Below, one piece after another: positions 11,377-20,243 of a stretch of DNA of 64,000 bases (position 1 is its first letter; each line of letters opens with the position of its first letter). The notes under the pieces were generated by a model that was not told where the DNA came from, did not search any database, and worked only from the letters and a program-made list of their open reading frames with translations. The translations under genes and the position numbers were made by a program. Source of the stretch: Stutzerimonas kunmingensis (GTDB taxonomy: Bacteria; Pseudomonadota; Gammaproteobacteria; Pseudomonadales; Pseudomonadaceae); the NCBI RefSeq assembly GCF_021432085.1, contig NZ_CP090366.1:1922001-1986000 (forward strand), in the 5' to 3' direction.

Positions 11377-12300
11377 ATGATCGAAATAAGCAACCTGACC
11401 AAGCGTTTCGCCCAGCACACCGCGGTCGACGACCTGTCATTCCAGGTCCAGCGCGGCGAGGTGCTGGGATTTCTCGGCCCGAATGGTGCCGGCAAGTCCA
11501 CCACTATGAAGATGCTGACCGGCTTTCTCGCGCCGACGTCGGGCACGGCGAGCATCCTCGGCCACGACATTCGCACCCAGACCCTGCAGGCCCAGCGGCA
11601 GATCGGTTATCTGCCCGAAGGCGCGCCCTGCTACGGCGACATGACGGTGCGCGGTTTTCTCGAGTTCATCGCTGAAGTCCGCGGCTTCCGTGGGACGGAC
11701 AAGCGCCAGCGGGTCGAAGCCGCGGTCGCCCAGGTGGAGCTGGAGAACGTGCTGGGGCAGACCATCGAGACGCTGTCCAAGGGCTTCAAGCGTCGCGTCG
11801 GCCTGGCCCAGGCGATCCTGCACGATCCGCAGGTGCTGATCCTCGACGAGCCCACCGATGGCCTCGATCCGAACCAGAAACACCAGGTACGTCAGCTGAT
11901 CCAGGGGCTGGCGCAGGACAAGATTGTCATCATCTCTACGCATATCCTCGAAGAGGTCAGTGCGGTCTGCACCCGCGCGGTGGTCATCGCCCAGGGCCGA
12001 CTGGTGGCCGACAGCACGCCGCTGGAGCTGGAGAGCCGGTCGAAATATCACCAGGCCGTCACGCTGGTCAGCGACGGTCCGCTGGACGACGTTGCCCTGG
12101 CCGCGTTGCCCGGCGTGGCCGGTGTCGAATTCAACGAGCCCGAGCATAGCCTGACGTTGCTGGCGCAGCCCGGGCAGGTGATTTTCCCCCAGGTCAGTGC
12201 TCTGATCGCCCAGCATGGCTGGGTGGTGAAGGAGCTGGACGTGGAACGCGGCCGGTTGGATGAGGTGTTCCGTAACCTGACTCGCGGGGAGTCGCTATGA
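11377..12300 (+). CDS. ABC transporter ATP-binding protein, GldA-like
   Basis: The 307-residue ATPase has Walker A (GPNGAGKST, residues about 34-42), an ABC signature reading LSKGFKRRVGLAQA, and Walker B (VLILDEPTDGLDP). The C-terminal 80 residues are the usual extension of GldA/NatA-type export ATPases. It ends with ATGA shared with the permease gene (4-bp overlap at 12297-12300), showing translational coupling. With the next two genes it forms a GldA-GldF-GldG-like set. In Bacteroidetes this set supports gliding; in pseudomonads the role is unknown. Confidence 0.92.
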   Translation: MIEISNLTKRFAQHTAVDDLSFQVQRGEVLGFLGPNGAGKSTTMKMLTGFLAPTSGTASILGHDIRTQTLQAQRQIGYLPEGAPCYGDMTVRGFLEFIAEVRGFRGTDKRQRVEAAVAQVELENVLGQTIETLSKGFKRRVGLAQAILHDPQVLILDEPTDGLDPNQKHQVRQLIQGLAQDKIVIISTHILEEVSAVCTRAVVIAQGRLVADSTPLELESRSKYHQAVTLVSDGPLDDVALAALPGVAGVEFNEPEHSLTLLAQPGQVIFPQVSALIAQHGWVVKELDVERGRLDEVFRNLTRGESL

Positions 12301-13028
12301 CCCAGTTGCCGGTTATCTTCAAGCGCGAGCTGGGCAGCTATTTCGCCACGCCGCTGGCCTACGTGTTCATCGTGATCTTCCTGGTGCTCTCCGGGGTGTT
12401 CACGTTCTACCTGGGCGGTTTCTACGAGCGCGGCCAGGCCGACCTCACGCCGTTCTTCAGCTTCCATACCTGGCTGTACCTGTTCCTGGTGCCGGCGATC
12501 GCCATGCGCCTGTGGGCGGAGGAGCGCAAGTCCGGCTCGATCGAGCTCTTGATGACGCTGCCGATTACGCGTTTCGAGGCGGTTACCGGCAAGTTCCTCG
12601 CCGCCTGGGTATTCGCCGGCATCGCGTTGCTGCTGACCTTCCCGATGGTCATCACCGTCAATTACCTGGGCGAGCCCGACAACGGTGTGATCGTCGCCGG
12701 TTATCTCGGCAGCTGGCTGCTGGCGGGTGCGTTTCTGGCGATCGGCTCGTGCATGTCGGCGCTGGCGAAGAACCAGGTGATCGCCTTCATCCTCGCGGTG
12801 GCGGTGTGTTTCCTGTTCATCGTGAGTGGCCTGCCGATGGTGCTGGATGCCTTCGCCTGGGCGCCGCAGTGGCTGATCGATGCGGTGGCTTCGCTGAGCT
12901 TCCTGATCCGTTTCGATTCCATCAGCAAGGGTGTGATCGACCTGCGTGACCTGCTGTATTTCGTCACGCTGATCGTCGCCTGGCTGGCTGCCACTGCCGT
13001 GGTCGTCGATCTGAAGAAAGCCGCCTGA
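12297..13028 (+). CDS. ABC transporter permease, GldF-like
   Basis: The 243-residue product is an ABC-2 type permease with about six hydrophobic segments. The first begins at about residue 20 (LAYVFIVIFLVLSGVF), and a conserved motif follows in the first cytoplasmic loop (AIAMRLWAEERKSGSIELL). That motif is typical of GldF/NosY-like permeases. It overlaps the ATPase gene by 4 bp and is followed after 10 bp by the GldG-like gene. The transported substrate is not known. Confidence 0.9.
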   Translation: MTQLPVIFKRELGSYFATPLAYVFIVIFLVLSGVFTFYLGGFYERGQADLTPFFSFHTWLYLFLVPAIAMRLWAEERKSGSIELLMTLPITRFEAVTGKFLAAWVFAGIALLLTFPMVITVNYLGEPDNGVIVAGYLGSWLLAGAFLAIGSCMSALAKNQVIAFILAVAVCFLFIVSGLPMVLDAFAWAPQWLIDAVASLSFLIRFDSISKGVIDLRDLLYFVTLIVAWLAATAVVVDLKKAA

Positions 13029-13038
13029 GGGAACAGAC

Positions 13039-14874
13039 ATGAAACGAATCATCTATTCCGGTGCCGGGCTGCTGCTGATCGCACTGGCATTTCTGCTGTT
13101 CAACGGCGTGTCCGGCATGCTGTTCACCAATGCGCGGCTCGACCTGACCGAGCAGAAGCTCTACACCATTTCCGAGGGCACCGAGCGCATTCTTGACGGC
13201 CTGAAGGAACCGATCGAACTGCACTTCTTCTACTCGGACGAGACCTCCAAGGAGCTGGTGGCGCTGCGCAACTACGCACGTCGCGTCGAGGAGATGCTCA
13301 AGGCCTACGAGCGGGCCTCCGCTGGCAAGCTCAAGCTGCATGTGATCGACCCGCAGCCGTTCTCCGAAGAGGAGGACCGTGCCGCCGAGTTCGGCCTGCA
13401 GGCGGTGCCGCTCAACCAGGGCGGTGACAAGATCTACTTCGGCCTCGCCGGCACCAATGCCGAGGGCAGCACGCAGATCATTCCGTTCTTCCCGCTGGAT
13501 CAGGAAGAGTTTCTCGAGTACGAGATCAGCCGCCTGGTGCAGGGCCTGGCTAGTGGCGAGCTGCCGGTGGTCGGCGTGCTGTCAGGGTTGCAGCTGACCG
13601 GCGGTTTCGACATGCGGACTCAGCAGGCGACGCCGCCGTGGATGGTGCTGGAGGAAGTCCGCCAGCTGTTCCATATCGAAAGCCTGCGCCGCGATGTGGA
13701 CATGATCCCGACCAACGTCTCGGTGTTGCTGCTGATTCACCCGAAGGATCTGCCCGAGCAGACGCTGTACGCCATCGACCAGTTCGTCCTGCGTGGCGGC
13801 AAGCTGCTGGTATTCGTCGATCCGCACAGCGAGGCCGATCCGGGCATGGGCATCGGTCCAGGAGAATTCGGCGAGGAGCGTGCGTCCGACCTCGAGCCAC
13901 TGTTCAAGGCCTGGGGCGTGCGCATGGTGCCGCAACAGGCGCTGGTCGATGCAGCCTACGCGATGTCGGTTGGCGTCGGTGCGGAGCGCCGTCCGGTGCG
14001 CCACGCAGGCTGGTTGAGCCTGCCGCGCAACGCGCTGGATCAGGATGACGTGACCACCGCCGCGCTGGAAAACATCACCATCGCCAGCGCCGGCATTCTG
14101 GAGCCGCTGGAGGACGCGACGACGCGCTTCACGCCGCTGTTCGGCAGTTCCGACTACGCCATGCCGGTGGAGGCCGAGCGCTTCGCCACGCTGGACAACC
14201 CGGAAACCCTGCTGCTTGGTCTCGAGCCGACCGGCGAGCGCTACACCCTGGCGGCGCGCATCCAGGGGCCGGCGAAAACTGCCTTTCCGGACGGCATCGA
14301 AGGCCGTGAAGAGGGCATCAAGGAAAGCCAGAACATCAACGTGATCGCCGTCGCCGATACCGATCTGCTGAGTGACCGCATGTGGGTGCAGGTGCAGGAC
14401 TTCTTCGGCCAGCGCGTTCCGCAGCCGTGGGCGGACAATGGCGCGTTCGTGATCAATGCGCTGGACAACCTTTCCGGCACCGATGCGCTGATCAGCGTGC
14501 GTTCGCGTGGTCGCTTCACCCGTCCGTTCGTGATGGTAGAAACCTTGCAGCGCGAGGCCGAAGATCGTTTCCGCGAGAAGGAAGAAGTGCTGCAGCAGCG
14601 CCTGGCTGATACCGAGCAGCAACTGGCCGAGCTGCAGAGTCCGGACCCGGAGCAGGCGCTGGAGCTGACGGCTGAGCAGGAGCAGGCGTTGCGTCAGTTC
14701 CAGCAGGAGAAGGCGCGTATCCGCAAGGAGTTGCGTGAGGTGCGCTACCAGCTCAATGCCGACATCGAAGCGCTGGGGCGTACGCTGAAGTTCGCCAACA
14801 TCGCGCTGGTGCCCTTGCTTCTGACCCTGGGCGTGCTCGCCTTGTGGCTATGGCGACGCCGCCGGAGCGCCTGA
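13039..14874 (+). CDS. GldG family ABC-associated protein
   Basis: The 611-residue product has an N-terminal membrane helix (residues about 5-25), then a GldG-type domain that starts with RLDLTEQKLYTISEGT. It continues with a long extracytoplasmic region, a glutamine/glutamate-rich coiled coil (about 505-575) and a C-terminal membrane helix (FANIALVPLLLTLGVLALW) ending in basic residues. This layout matches the GldG/DUF4350-like component of GldAFG transporters. It follows the permease by 10 bp. The DUF4340 gene that often completes such clusters does not follow; a cold-shock gene does. Confidence 0.88.
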   Translation: MKRIIYSGAGLLLIALAFLLFNGVSGMLFTNARLDLTEQKLYTISEGTERILDGLKEPIELHFFYSDETSKELVALRNYARRVEEMLKAYERASAGKLKLHVIDPQPFSEEEDRAAEFGLQAVPLNQGGDKIYFGLAGTNAEGSTQIIPFFPLDQEEFLEYEISRLVQGLASGELPVVGVLSGLQLTGGFDMRTQQATPPWMVLEEVRQLFHIESLRRDVDMIPTNVSVLLLIHPKDLPEQTLYAIDQFVLRGGKLLVFVDPHSEADPGMGIGPGEFGEERASDLEPLFKAWGVRMVPQQALVDAAYAMSVGVGAERRPVRHAGWLSLPRNALDQDDVTTAALENITIASAGILEPLEDATTRFTPLFGSSDYAMPVEAERFATLDNPETLLLGLEPTGERYTLAARIQGPAKTAFPDGIEGREEGIKESQNINVIAVADTDLLSDRMWVQVQDFFGQRVPQPWADNGAFVINALDNLSGTDALISVRSRGRFTRPFVMVETLQREAEDRFREKEEVLQQRLADTEQQLAELQSPDPEQALELTAEQEQALRQFQQEKARIRKELREVRYQLNADIEALGRTLKFANIALVPLLLTLGVLALWLWRRRRSA

Positions 14875-14941
14875 ACAGAGCACCCGTTCCGGCATTGGCC
14901 GGGGCGGGCGAGGGTGTCAAATCCGCAGCGGAAAAAAGAGG

Positions 14942-14969
14942 CTGACAGCGAAAATCGTTGTTTTATACT
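14942..14969 (+). promoter_or_regulatory. Predicted sigma-70 promoter of the cold-shock gene
   Basis: CTGACA (14942-14947) and TATACT (14964-14969) are separated by 16 bp. Each matches the consensus at five of six positions. Transcription from here would give a 5' leader of about 100 nt, in keeping with the long leaders of cold-shock mRNAs. Confidence 0.55.
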
Positions 14970-15078
14970 CCGGCAACGGTCGCGTTCGAGTCGCATTTGC
15001 GCCGGAGCCGAATGCACGAAGGCCTGACCGTCGACCCCTCTTCTGAGGAATAACAAAAAGCGAGTTGGAGAAGTGGTA

Positions 15079-15288
15079 ATGGCTGAGCGCGAGACCGGAA
15101 CCGTCAAGTGGTTCAACGATGCAAAAGGCTATGGATTCATTCAGCGGGGTAATGGCGCCGACGTGTTCGTGCATTACCGCGCGATCCGTGGCGACGGCCA
15201 CCGCTCGCTGGCCGAAGGGCAGCAGGTGGAGTTTTCGGTAACCCAGGGCCAGAAGGGCCTGCAGGCCGAAGACGTCGCCGGCGTGTAA
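15079..15288 (+). CDS. Cold-shock domain protein (CspA family)
   Basis: The 69-residue protein is a single cold-shock domain, a five-stranded barrel that binds single-stranded RNA or DNA. It has the entry sequence [16 protein letters not shown] with RNP1 (KGYGFI), and RNP2 reads DVFVHY. The middle ([18 protein letters not shown]) is more divergent than in CspA itself, so it may be a constitutive rather than cold-induced member. The ATG at 15079 has GGAGAAG 6 bp upstream. A strong terminator follows. Confidence 0.93.
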   Translation: MAERETGTVKWFNDAKGYGFIQRGNGADVFVHYRAIRGDGHRSLAEGQQVEFSVTQGQKGLQAEDVAGV

Positions 15289-15304
15289 CTTCGGTTGCGC
15301 AATG

Positions 15305-15338
15305 ACAAAGCCCGTCCAAGTGACGGGCTTTGTTTTGC
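15305..15338. terminator. Bidirectional intrinsic terminator
   Basis: A 12-bp perfect stem (ACAAAGCCCGTC with its complement) and a 5-nt loop are followed by a TTTT-containing tract on the plus strand. The A-rich left arm gives a matching T-tract on the minus strand. It separates the cold-shock gene from the convergent hypothetical gene. Confidence 0.85.
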
Positions 15339-15387
15339 TATTCGGTGGTTTCGGTCCACCACGGATGAGCGATACGGCCGATGCCGT

Positions 15388-15759
15388 TCAGCCCGTCCGC
15401 CAGACGATTTCCTCTTCACCGTCATCGCTGATGCGGATCCAGCGGTCGGCCTCTTCAACGGCTTCCTCTTCCTGCCAGCCGCCTGGCGCGCAGCGGATTT
15501 CCACACCCAAAGCCTGATGCGCCGCGCGGGCGCAGGCGAGGTCATCGTCCCAGGGGGTGGCATCGCTTTCCAGCAGCAGACAATGCCATTTGCCCACCGC
15601 CTTCGGCAGCCAGGTCACCGGAATGCCGGCGGCGCTGCACTTGAAGGTCTGGCCTTTCTGTTGCCAGGCGGAACATGAGCCAATGGCTTGGGCCAGCCAC
15701 TCGCCGACGGCCTCCTGACTGGCATCCCTGAGGTAGATCTCGATATCGGGTTGACGCAT
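15388..15759 (-). CDS. Conserved hypothetical protein
   Basis: The 123-residue product begins MRQPDIEIYLRDA and is soluble, acidic and rich in tryptophan. It has a clustered acidic C-terminus (WQEEEAVEEADRWIRISDDGEEE). I do not recognise a domain. Start 15759 is preferred to an in-frame ATG at 15804, because the added residues (TSHHHIRQ) do not look like protein. It lies 56 bp downstream of rlmA on the same strand and could be read through from dapE-rlmA. Confidence 0.7.
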   Translation of the reverse strand: MRQPDIEIYLRDASQEAVGEWLAQAIGSCSAWQQKGQTFKCSAAGIPVTWLPKAVGKWHCLLLESDATPWDDDLACARAAHQALGVEIRCAPGGWQEEEAVEEADRWIRISDDGEEEIVWRTG

Positions 15760-15815
15760 GGGCGACTGCCTTATGTGGTGGTGCGAGGTTTTGGTCGTAG
15801 GCAAATATACGGACG

Positions 15816-16622
15816 CTAGGGTGTGCGTTCGATCCAGTCGTAGCGTATCGCAACCCGCACGCTGAGGTGACTGTCGATCACGGCGGCGCGGCGCTCGGCG
15901 CTGGCGCGCCAGCCGTGCGGGGTCATCGCCAGCAGGTCGGCACGGGCCTGGGCGTTGTCCAGCTGCAGCTCGTAGCTGAGGGTTTCGCTGTGGGCCAGGC
16001 GCATGCCTTCGGGAATCAGCGACAGGTGCTTCTCGTCATCGTAGTCGCGTACCTCGTCGTAGAGCCGGGCGCGTAGCTCCCATAGGTGCTCGCGGGTCGG
16101 TCCCATGCGCAGCAGTCCGCCGCCGGGTGCGAGCAGGCGTCGCGCCTCCTGCCAGTCCAGCGGGCTGAACACGCTGGCGAGCAGGTCGTAGCTGGCATCG
16201 GCCAGCGGCACGCGGGCCATGCTCGCCACCAGCCATTCCAGTTGCGGCGCGCGTTTGCAGGCGCGCTTGACCGCTTCGCGGGAGATGTCCAGTGCATAGC
16301 CTTCGGCGTCCGGTAATGCCTCGGCCAGCTGGGCGGTGTAGTAGCCCTCGCCACAGCCGATGTCCAGCCAGCGCTGCGGCGCGCGTTCGGCGGCCAGCTC
16401 GGCGAGGCGTCGGGCCAGCGGCGCATAGTGGCCGCCGTCGAGAAAGCGTCGCCGTGCTTCGACCATGGCCTGGTTGTCGCCCGGATCGCGGCTGTTCTTG
16501 TGCTGCACCGGAAGCAGGTTCAGGTAACCCTGACGCGCGCGGTCGAAACGGTGGTTGGCCGCGCAGACCACGCCGTTGTCGAGCGCGCTCAGCGGCGCCT
16601 GGCAGATCGGGCAGATCAGCAT
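15816..16622 (-). CDS. rlmA: 23S rRNA (guanine-N1)-methyltransferase RlmA
   Basis: RlmA methylates N1 of a guanine in helix 35 of 23S rRNA (G745 in E. coli). The 268-residue protein starts with a zinc-binding site (CPICQAPL, then C and H at VVCAANHRF) and the family block [15 protein letters not shown]. The SAM-binding domain has [11 protein letters not shown] and [10 protein letters not shown], followed by [19 protein letters not shown]. The ATG at 16622 overlaps the dapE stop, so the two genes overlap by 7 bp and are probably translationally coupled. Confidence 0.94.
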   Translation of the reverse strand: MLICPICQAPLSALDNGVVCAANHRFDRARQGYLNLLPVQHKNSRDPGDNQAMVEARRRFLDGGHYAPLARRLAELAAERAPQRWLDIGCGEGYYTAQLAEALPDAEGYALDISREAVKRACKRAPQLEWLVASMARVPLADASYDLLASVFSPLDWQEARRLLAPGGGLLRMGPTREHLWELRARLYDEVRDYDDEKHLSLIPEGMRLAHSETLSYELQLDNAQARADLLAMTPHGWRASAERRAAVIDSHLSVRVAIRYDWIERTP

Positions 16623-17764
16623 GCGAGCAGGTTCACCAGGGTCTGGTAGTAGATCTCGGTCAGCAGGTCGAGATCGCTGGCCAGGATGTGTTCGTCGACC
16701 TGGTGGATGGTCGCGTTGACCGGGCCGAGCTCGACCACCTGGGTGCCGAGGGCGGCGATAAAGCGCCCGTCCGAGGTGCCGCCGCTGGTGGACGGCGTGG
16801 TCTCTCGGCCGGTGACGCTGCGGATTGCCTTGGCCACGCCGTCGAGCAGCGCGCCCGGTTCGGTGAGGAACGGCAGGCCGGACAGTGCCCAGTCCACGTT
16901 CCAGTCCAGACCGTGCTTGTCGAGAATCGCGGCGGTGCGCTGCTTGAGTTGCTCGACGGTGGATTCGGTGGAGAAGCGGAAGTTGAACACCGCTTCCAGC
17001 GTGCCGGGAATGACATTGGTGGCGCCGGTGCCGGCATTCAGGTTGGAGATCTGGAAGCTGGTCGGCGGGAAGAACGCATTGCCATCGTCCCAGTGTTCGG
17101 CGGCCAGTTCGGCCAGTGCCGGCGCGGCTAGATGAATAGGGTTGCGCGCCAGATGCGGATAGGCCACATGGCCCTGCTGGCCGCGCACGGTGAGCGTGCC
17201 GCCCAGCGAGCCGCGGCGGCCGTTCTTCACCACGTCGCCCACCAGGCTGGTGCTCGAGGGTTCGCCGACGATGCACCAGTCCAGGCGCTGGCCGCGCTCG
17301 CGCAGGCGCTCGACCACCGCCTTGGTGCCATGGTGCGCCGGGCCTTCTTCATCGCTGGTGATCAGGAAGGCGATCTGTCCCTTGTGGTCCGGATGGTCGG
17401 CGGTGAAGCGTTCCACTGCCACGACCATGGCGGCCAGGCTGCCTTTCATGTCTGCCGCGCCGCGGCCGTGGAGCATGCCCTGCTCGTCGATGCGCGCACT
17501 GAACGGCGGGTTCTGCCAAGCCTGCAGCGGGCCGGTGGGGACCACGTCGGTATGGCCGGCGAAGCACAGCACCGGGCCTTCGTTGCCGCGAATGGCCCAG
17601 AAGTTCTCCACGTCCTCGATGTGCATCGGCTCGATGGCGAAGCCGCAAGCCGCCAGGCGCTGGCTCATCAGCTGCTGGCAGCCTTCGTCCAGCGGCGTCA
17701 CGGAGGGGCGGTTGATTAGCTCGCAGGCCAGTGCGAGGGTCGGGGAGAGGGCGGGGGCGGTCAT
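16616..17764 (-). CDS. dapE: Succinyl-diaminopimelate desuccinylase DapE
   Basis: DapE hydrolyses N-succinyl-LL-2,6-diaminopimelate in lysine and peptidoglycan-precursor synthesis. The 382-residue product is an M20 metallopeptidase. The zinc ligands are seen as H71 and D73 ([11 protein letters not shown]), D105 (GRGAADMKG), the catalytic and ligand Glu pair E139-E140 ([11 protein letters not shown]), and a distal His near the C-terminus ([12 protein letters not shown]). Start 17764 ([13 protein letters not shown]) matches the family; the frame is open further upstream but that stretch overlaps the divergent tcdA gene. It overlaps rlmA by 7 bp. Confidence 0.96.
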   Translation of the reverse strand: MTAPALSPTLALACELINRPSVTPLDEGCQQLMSQRLAACGFAIEPMHIEDVENFWAIRGNEGPVLCFAGHTDVVPTGPLQAWQNPPFSARIDEQGMLHGRGAADMKGSLAAMVVAVERFTADHPDHKGQIAFLITSDEEGPAHHGTKAVVERLRERGQRLDWCIVGEPSSTSLVGDVVKNGRRGSLGGTLTVRGQQGHVAYPHLARNPIHLAAPALAELAAEHWDDGNAFFPPTSFQISNLNAGTGATNVIPGTLEAVFNFRFSTESTVEQLKQRTAAILDKHGLDWNVDWALSGLPFLTEPGALLDGVAKAIRSVTGRETTPSTSGGTSDGRFIAALGTQVVELGPVNATIHQVDEHILASDLDLLTEIYYQTLVNLLAC

Positions 17765-17860
17765 CACGGCTCCGGTACGGCGGGGGAAAGGGCGCCATAT
17801 TAAAGCAAAGCCGGGGTGGCGGTGACGGCCGGATGCAGTGGTCGGCACGCGGTGAGGTCT

Positions 17861-17866
17861 TATAAT
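17861..17866 (+). promoter_or_regulatory. -10 element upstream of tcdA
   Basis: A perfect TATAAT lies 28 bp before the tcdA start codon. No good -35 hexamer is present at 16-18 bp upstream, so this is only a partial promoter prediction. Confidence 0.4.
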
Positions 17867-17893
17867 CGCCAGGTTTTTCTCCGGGGAGTCGGC

Positions 17894-18703
17894 ATGTCTA
17901 TCGATGATCAGCGTTTCGGCGGTATTGCCCGCCTGTATGGCCGCGTCGGCCTCGAGCGGCTGACGGCTGCGCATGTGGCGGTGGTCGGCATCGGTGGCGT
18001 CGGCTCGTGGGCGGCCGAGGCGCTGGCGCGCAGCGGGGTAGGCGAGATCAGCCTGTTCGACCTGGACGATGTGTGCATCACCAATACCAACCGGCAGATT
18101 CACGCCCTCGATGGCGCAGTGGGCAAAGCCAAGGTCGACGAGATGGCCGCACGTATTCGCGCCATCAACCCGGCCTGCCAGGTTCATGCAGTGGCGGATT
18201 TCGTCACCCGCGAAACCATGGCCGAGTACATCACCGAAGACATGGACTGCGTCATCGACTGCATCGACAGCGTGCCGGCCAAGGCGGCGCTGATCGCCTG
18301 GTGCAAGCGCCGCAAGATCCAGATCATCACCACCGGCGGCGCCGGCGGGCAGGTCGATCCGACACAGATCCAGGTCACTGATCTGAACAAGACCTTCAAC
18401 GATCCGCTGGCGGCAAAGGTGCGTTCGCTGCTGCGTCGCGAATACAACTTCTCGCGCACGCCGGGGCGCACCTACAGCGTGCCCTGCGTGTTCTCCACCG
18501 AACAGCTGCGCTACCCGAAGCCTGATGGCGGCGTGTGCCAGAGCAAGAGCTTCGTCGGCGAGGGCGTCAAGCTCGACTGCGCCGGTGGCTTCGGCGCGGT
18601 GACCATGGTCACCGCCACCTTCGGCATGGTCGCCGCCGCGAAGGCGGTCGACAAACTGGTCGCCGGAGCCCGGCGGCCTAGCGAGCGCAACGCCCGCAGC
18701 TGA
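17894..18703 (+). CDS. tcdA: tRNA threonylcarbamoyladenosine dehydratase TcdA (CsdL)
   Basis: TcdA is an E1-like ATP-dependent enzyme that cyclises threonylcarbamoyl-adenosine at position 37 of ANN-decoding tRNAs to the hydantoin form. The 269-residue product has the ThiF/MoeB nucleotide-binding loop [19 protein letters not shown] (about 30-48), [15 protein letters not shown], and the TcdA-type block VPCVFSTEQ. The ATG at 17894 has GGGGAG upstream. It is divergent from dapE across a 129-bp gap that contains a TATAAT box. Confidence 0.95.
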   Translation: MSIDDQRFGGIARLYGRVGLERLTAAHVAVVGIGGVGSWAAEALARSGVGEISLFDLDDVCITNTNRQIHALDGAVGKAKVDEMAARIRAINPACQVHAVADFVTRETMAEYITEDMDCVIDCIDSVPAKAALIAWCKRRKIQIITTGGAGGQVDPTQIQVTDLNKTFNDPLAAKVRSLLRREYNFSRTPGRTYSVPCVFSTEQLRYPKPDGGVCQSKSFVGEGVKLDCAGGFGAVTMVTATFGMVAAAKAVDKLVAGARRPSERNARS

Positions 18704-18774
18704 TGAAAACGTGCCGCAGCCGCTCTGCGATGCGGCTCCCCGGAAAGTTCCGCTGTCACAAAAGCTTTACATAT

Positions 18775-18792
18775 CAGTCATTTGGCTGACAT
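18775..18792 (+). promoter_or_regulatory. Candidate Pho box
   Basis: Two heptamers, CAGTCAT and CTGACAT, are separated by 4 bp (TTGG). Each matches the PhoB half-site CTGTCAT at six of seven positions with the correct 11-bp periodicity. A possible -10 (AAGATT) follows about 11 bp later. The site lies about 80 bp upstream of a porin of the phosphate/polyphosphate type, which fits PhoB control. A CTGTCAC sequence 24 bp upstream may be an additional weak half-site. Confidence 0.5.
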
Positions 18793-18870
18793 ACGCCGTC
18801 GCCAAGATTGCCCCCAACACAAAGAGCCCATCTCGTGTGTTTCCGACGCTAAACATAAAGGGGAATTTTG

Positions 18871-20160
18871 ATGATCCGTAAGCACTTCGCCGGTTTCGCT
18901 GCCAGCGCCCTGGCTCTGGCCGTTTCCGCCCAGGCTTTCGCCGGTACCGTCACCACCGACGGCGCCGATCTCGTTATCAAGACCAAGGGCGGCCTGGAGG
19001 TCGGAACCACCGACAAGGAGTTCTCGTTCAAGATCAATGGCCGCCTGCAGGCTGATGCCGACAGCTTCGATGGTTTCTACACCCAGAACGGCGAGCGCGC
19101 AGACGAGACCTATTTCCGTCGTGCGCGTCTGGAGATTTCCGGTGTTGCCTTCACCGATTGGGGCTACACCTTCTACCGGAACTTCACCAACGATTCCAGC
19201 AACTGGAACGAACTGGCCATCCACTACAACGGCTGGAAGCCGGTCCAGGTTTCGATTGGCCGTATCAAACCGACCTTTGGCCTGGAAGAAGCGGTCAGCT
19301 CCAAGTGGATCACCGCCATCGAGCGCTCGGCGATCTATGACCTGGCGCCCTGGCTGAACGACCACGAAGACGGCGAAGGCATCCGCGTGCGTACCACTGT
19401 CGGCATGTTCCACGGCGAGGCCGGTGCCTATCGTCAGGATGGTGGCGACGGCGTCGACATGCTCGAGGACGAAGATGGCGCCAACAACACCAGCTTCGTG
19501 CTGCGTGGCGTGATCGCCCCGATCGTCGAGAAGGACCAGGTGCTGCACTTGGGCGCGAGCTTCGGTCAGCGTGACGTGGAAGAAGGTTACCTGGAACGCA
19601 TCCGTCCGCGCCTGTCCGTGCGTGGCACCACCGAAGACAGTGCCAACGGCAACCGCGCCACCTTCGGCGGCACTCGCACCGACGGCAGCGATCAGGCCTG
19701 GGGTCTGGAAGCGGCTTACATGATCGGCCCGTTCTCGGTTCAGGGCGAATACCTGACCCGCACCGTCGACGCCATGGAAGGTTTCGAAGACCTCGAAGCC
19801 ACCGGCTACAACGTCCAGCTGGCCTACACCCTGACCGGCGAGTCGCGTTCCTACAAGCTTGATGGCGGCAAGTTCGACAAGATCAAGCCGGAGAACAAGC
19901 AGATCGGTGCTTGGGAAGTGTTCTACCGCTTCGACGATATCACCGTCGATGAAACCGGTGTTGCACCGAGCGGTTATGTCGGTGCGCTGGACAGCGCAGA
20001 AGCTGGTGCGAAGACCCACACCATCGGTCTCAACTGGTACGCCAACGAGTCGGTGAAGCTCTCGGCTAACTACCTGAAGACCAGCGTGGACGACGTGGTA
20101 AACGCCAATGGCGACGACGACGGCGACGCCATCAGCCTGCGCGCCCAGTACGTGTTCTAA
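18871..20160 (+). CDS. OprP/OprO-type phosphate- or polyphosphate-selective porin
   Basis: The 429-residue outer-membrane protein has a signal peptide cleaved after AQAFA (about residue 24). A porin O/P domain follows, with alternating strand pattern, FSFKINGRLQADAD and ETYFRRARLEISG blocks, a TYSVGW-like turn pattern and a terminal Phe (RAQYVF). OprP and OprO are trimeric anion-selective channels in P. aeruginosa. I cannot tell from sequence whether this one prefers phosphate or pyrophosphate. The ATG at 18871 has an AAGGGGA ribosome site 6-7 bp upstream. A Pho-box-like site precedes it and a strong terminator follows. Confidence 0.9.
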   Translation: MIRKHFAGFAASALALAVSAQAFAGTVTTDGADLVIKTKGGLEVGTTDKEFSFKINGRLQADADSFDGFYTQNGERADETYFRRARLEISGVAFTDWGYTFYRNFTNDSSNWNELAIHYNGWKPVQVSIGRIKPTFGLEEAVSSKWITAIERSAIYDLAPWLNDHEDGEGIRVRTTVGMFHGEAGAYRQDGGDGVDMLEDEDGANNTSFVLRGVIAPIVEKDQVLHLGASFGQRDVEEGYLERIRPRLSVRGTTEDSANGNRATFGGTRTDGSDQAWGLEAAYMIGPFSVQGEYLTRTVDAMEGFEDLEATGYNVQLAYTLTGESRSYKLDGGKFDKIKPENKQIGAWEVFYRFDDITVDETGVAPSGYVGALDSAEAGAKTHTIGLNWYANESVKLSANYLKTSVDDVVNANGDDDGDAISLRAQYVF

Positions 20161-20189
20161 AACATCACCTCATCCGTGATGCTCCATTG

Positions 20190-20216
20190 AGCCCCGCCCT
20201 GGCGGGGCTTTTTTTC
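20190..20216 (+). terminator. Intrinsic terminator of the porin gene
   Basis: The stem AGCCCCGCC / GGCGGGGCT is followed by a run of seven T. It lies 30 bp after the porin stop. Confidence 0.9.
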
Positions 20217-20243
20217 GCCTGCGGGACAGGCCAGACTGCGCGC

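Noticed and set aside
18778..20019. A long open frame opposite the porin gene
   Set aside because: The forward frame has a signal peptide, porin blocks and terminal Phe; the reverse frame has none of these and no family.
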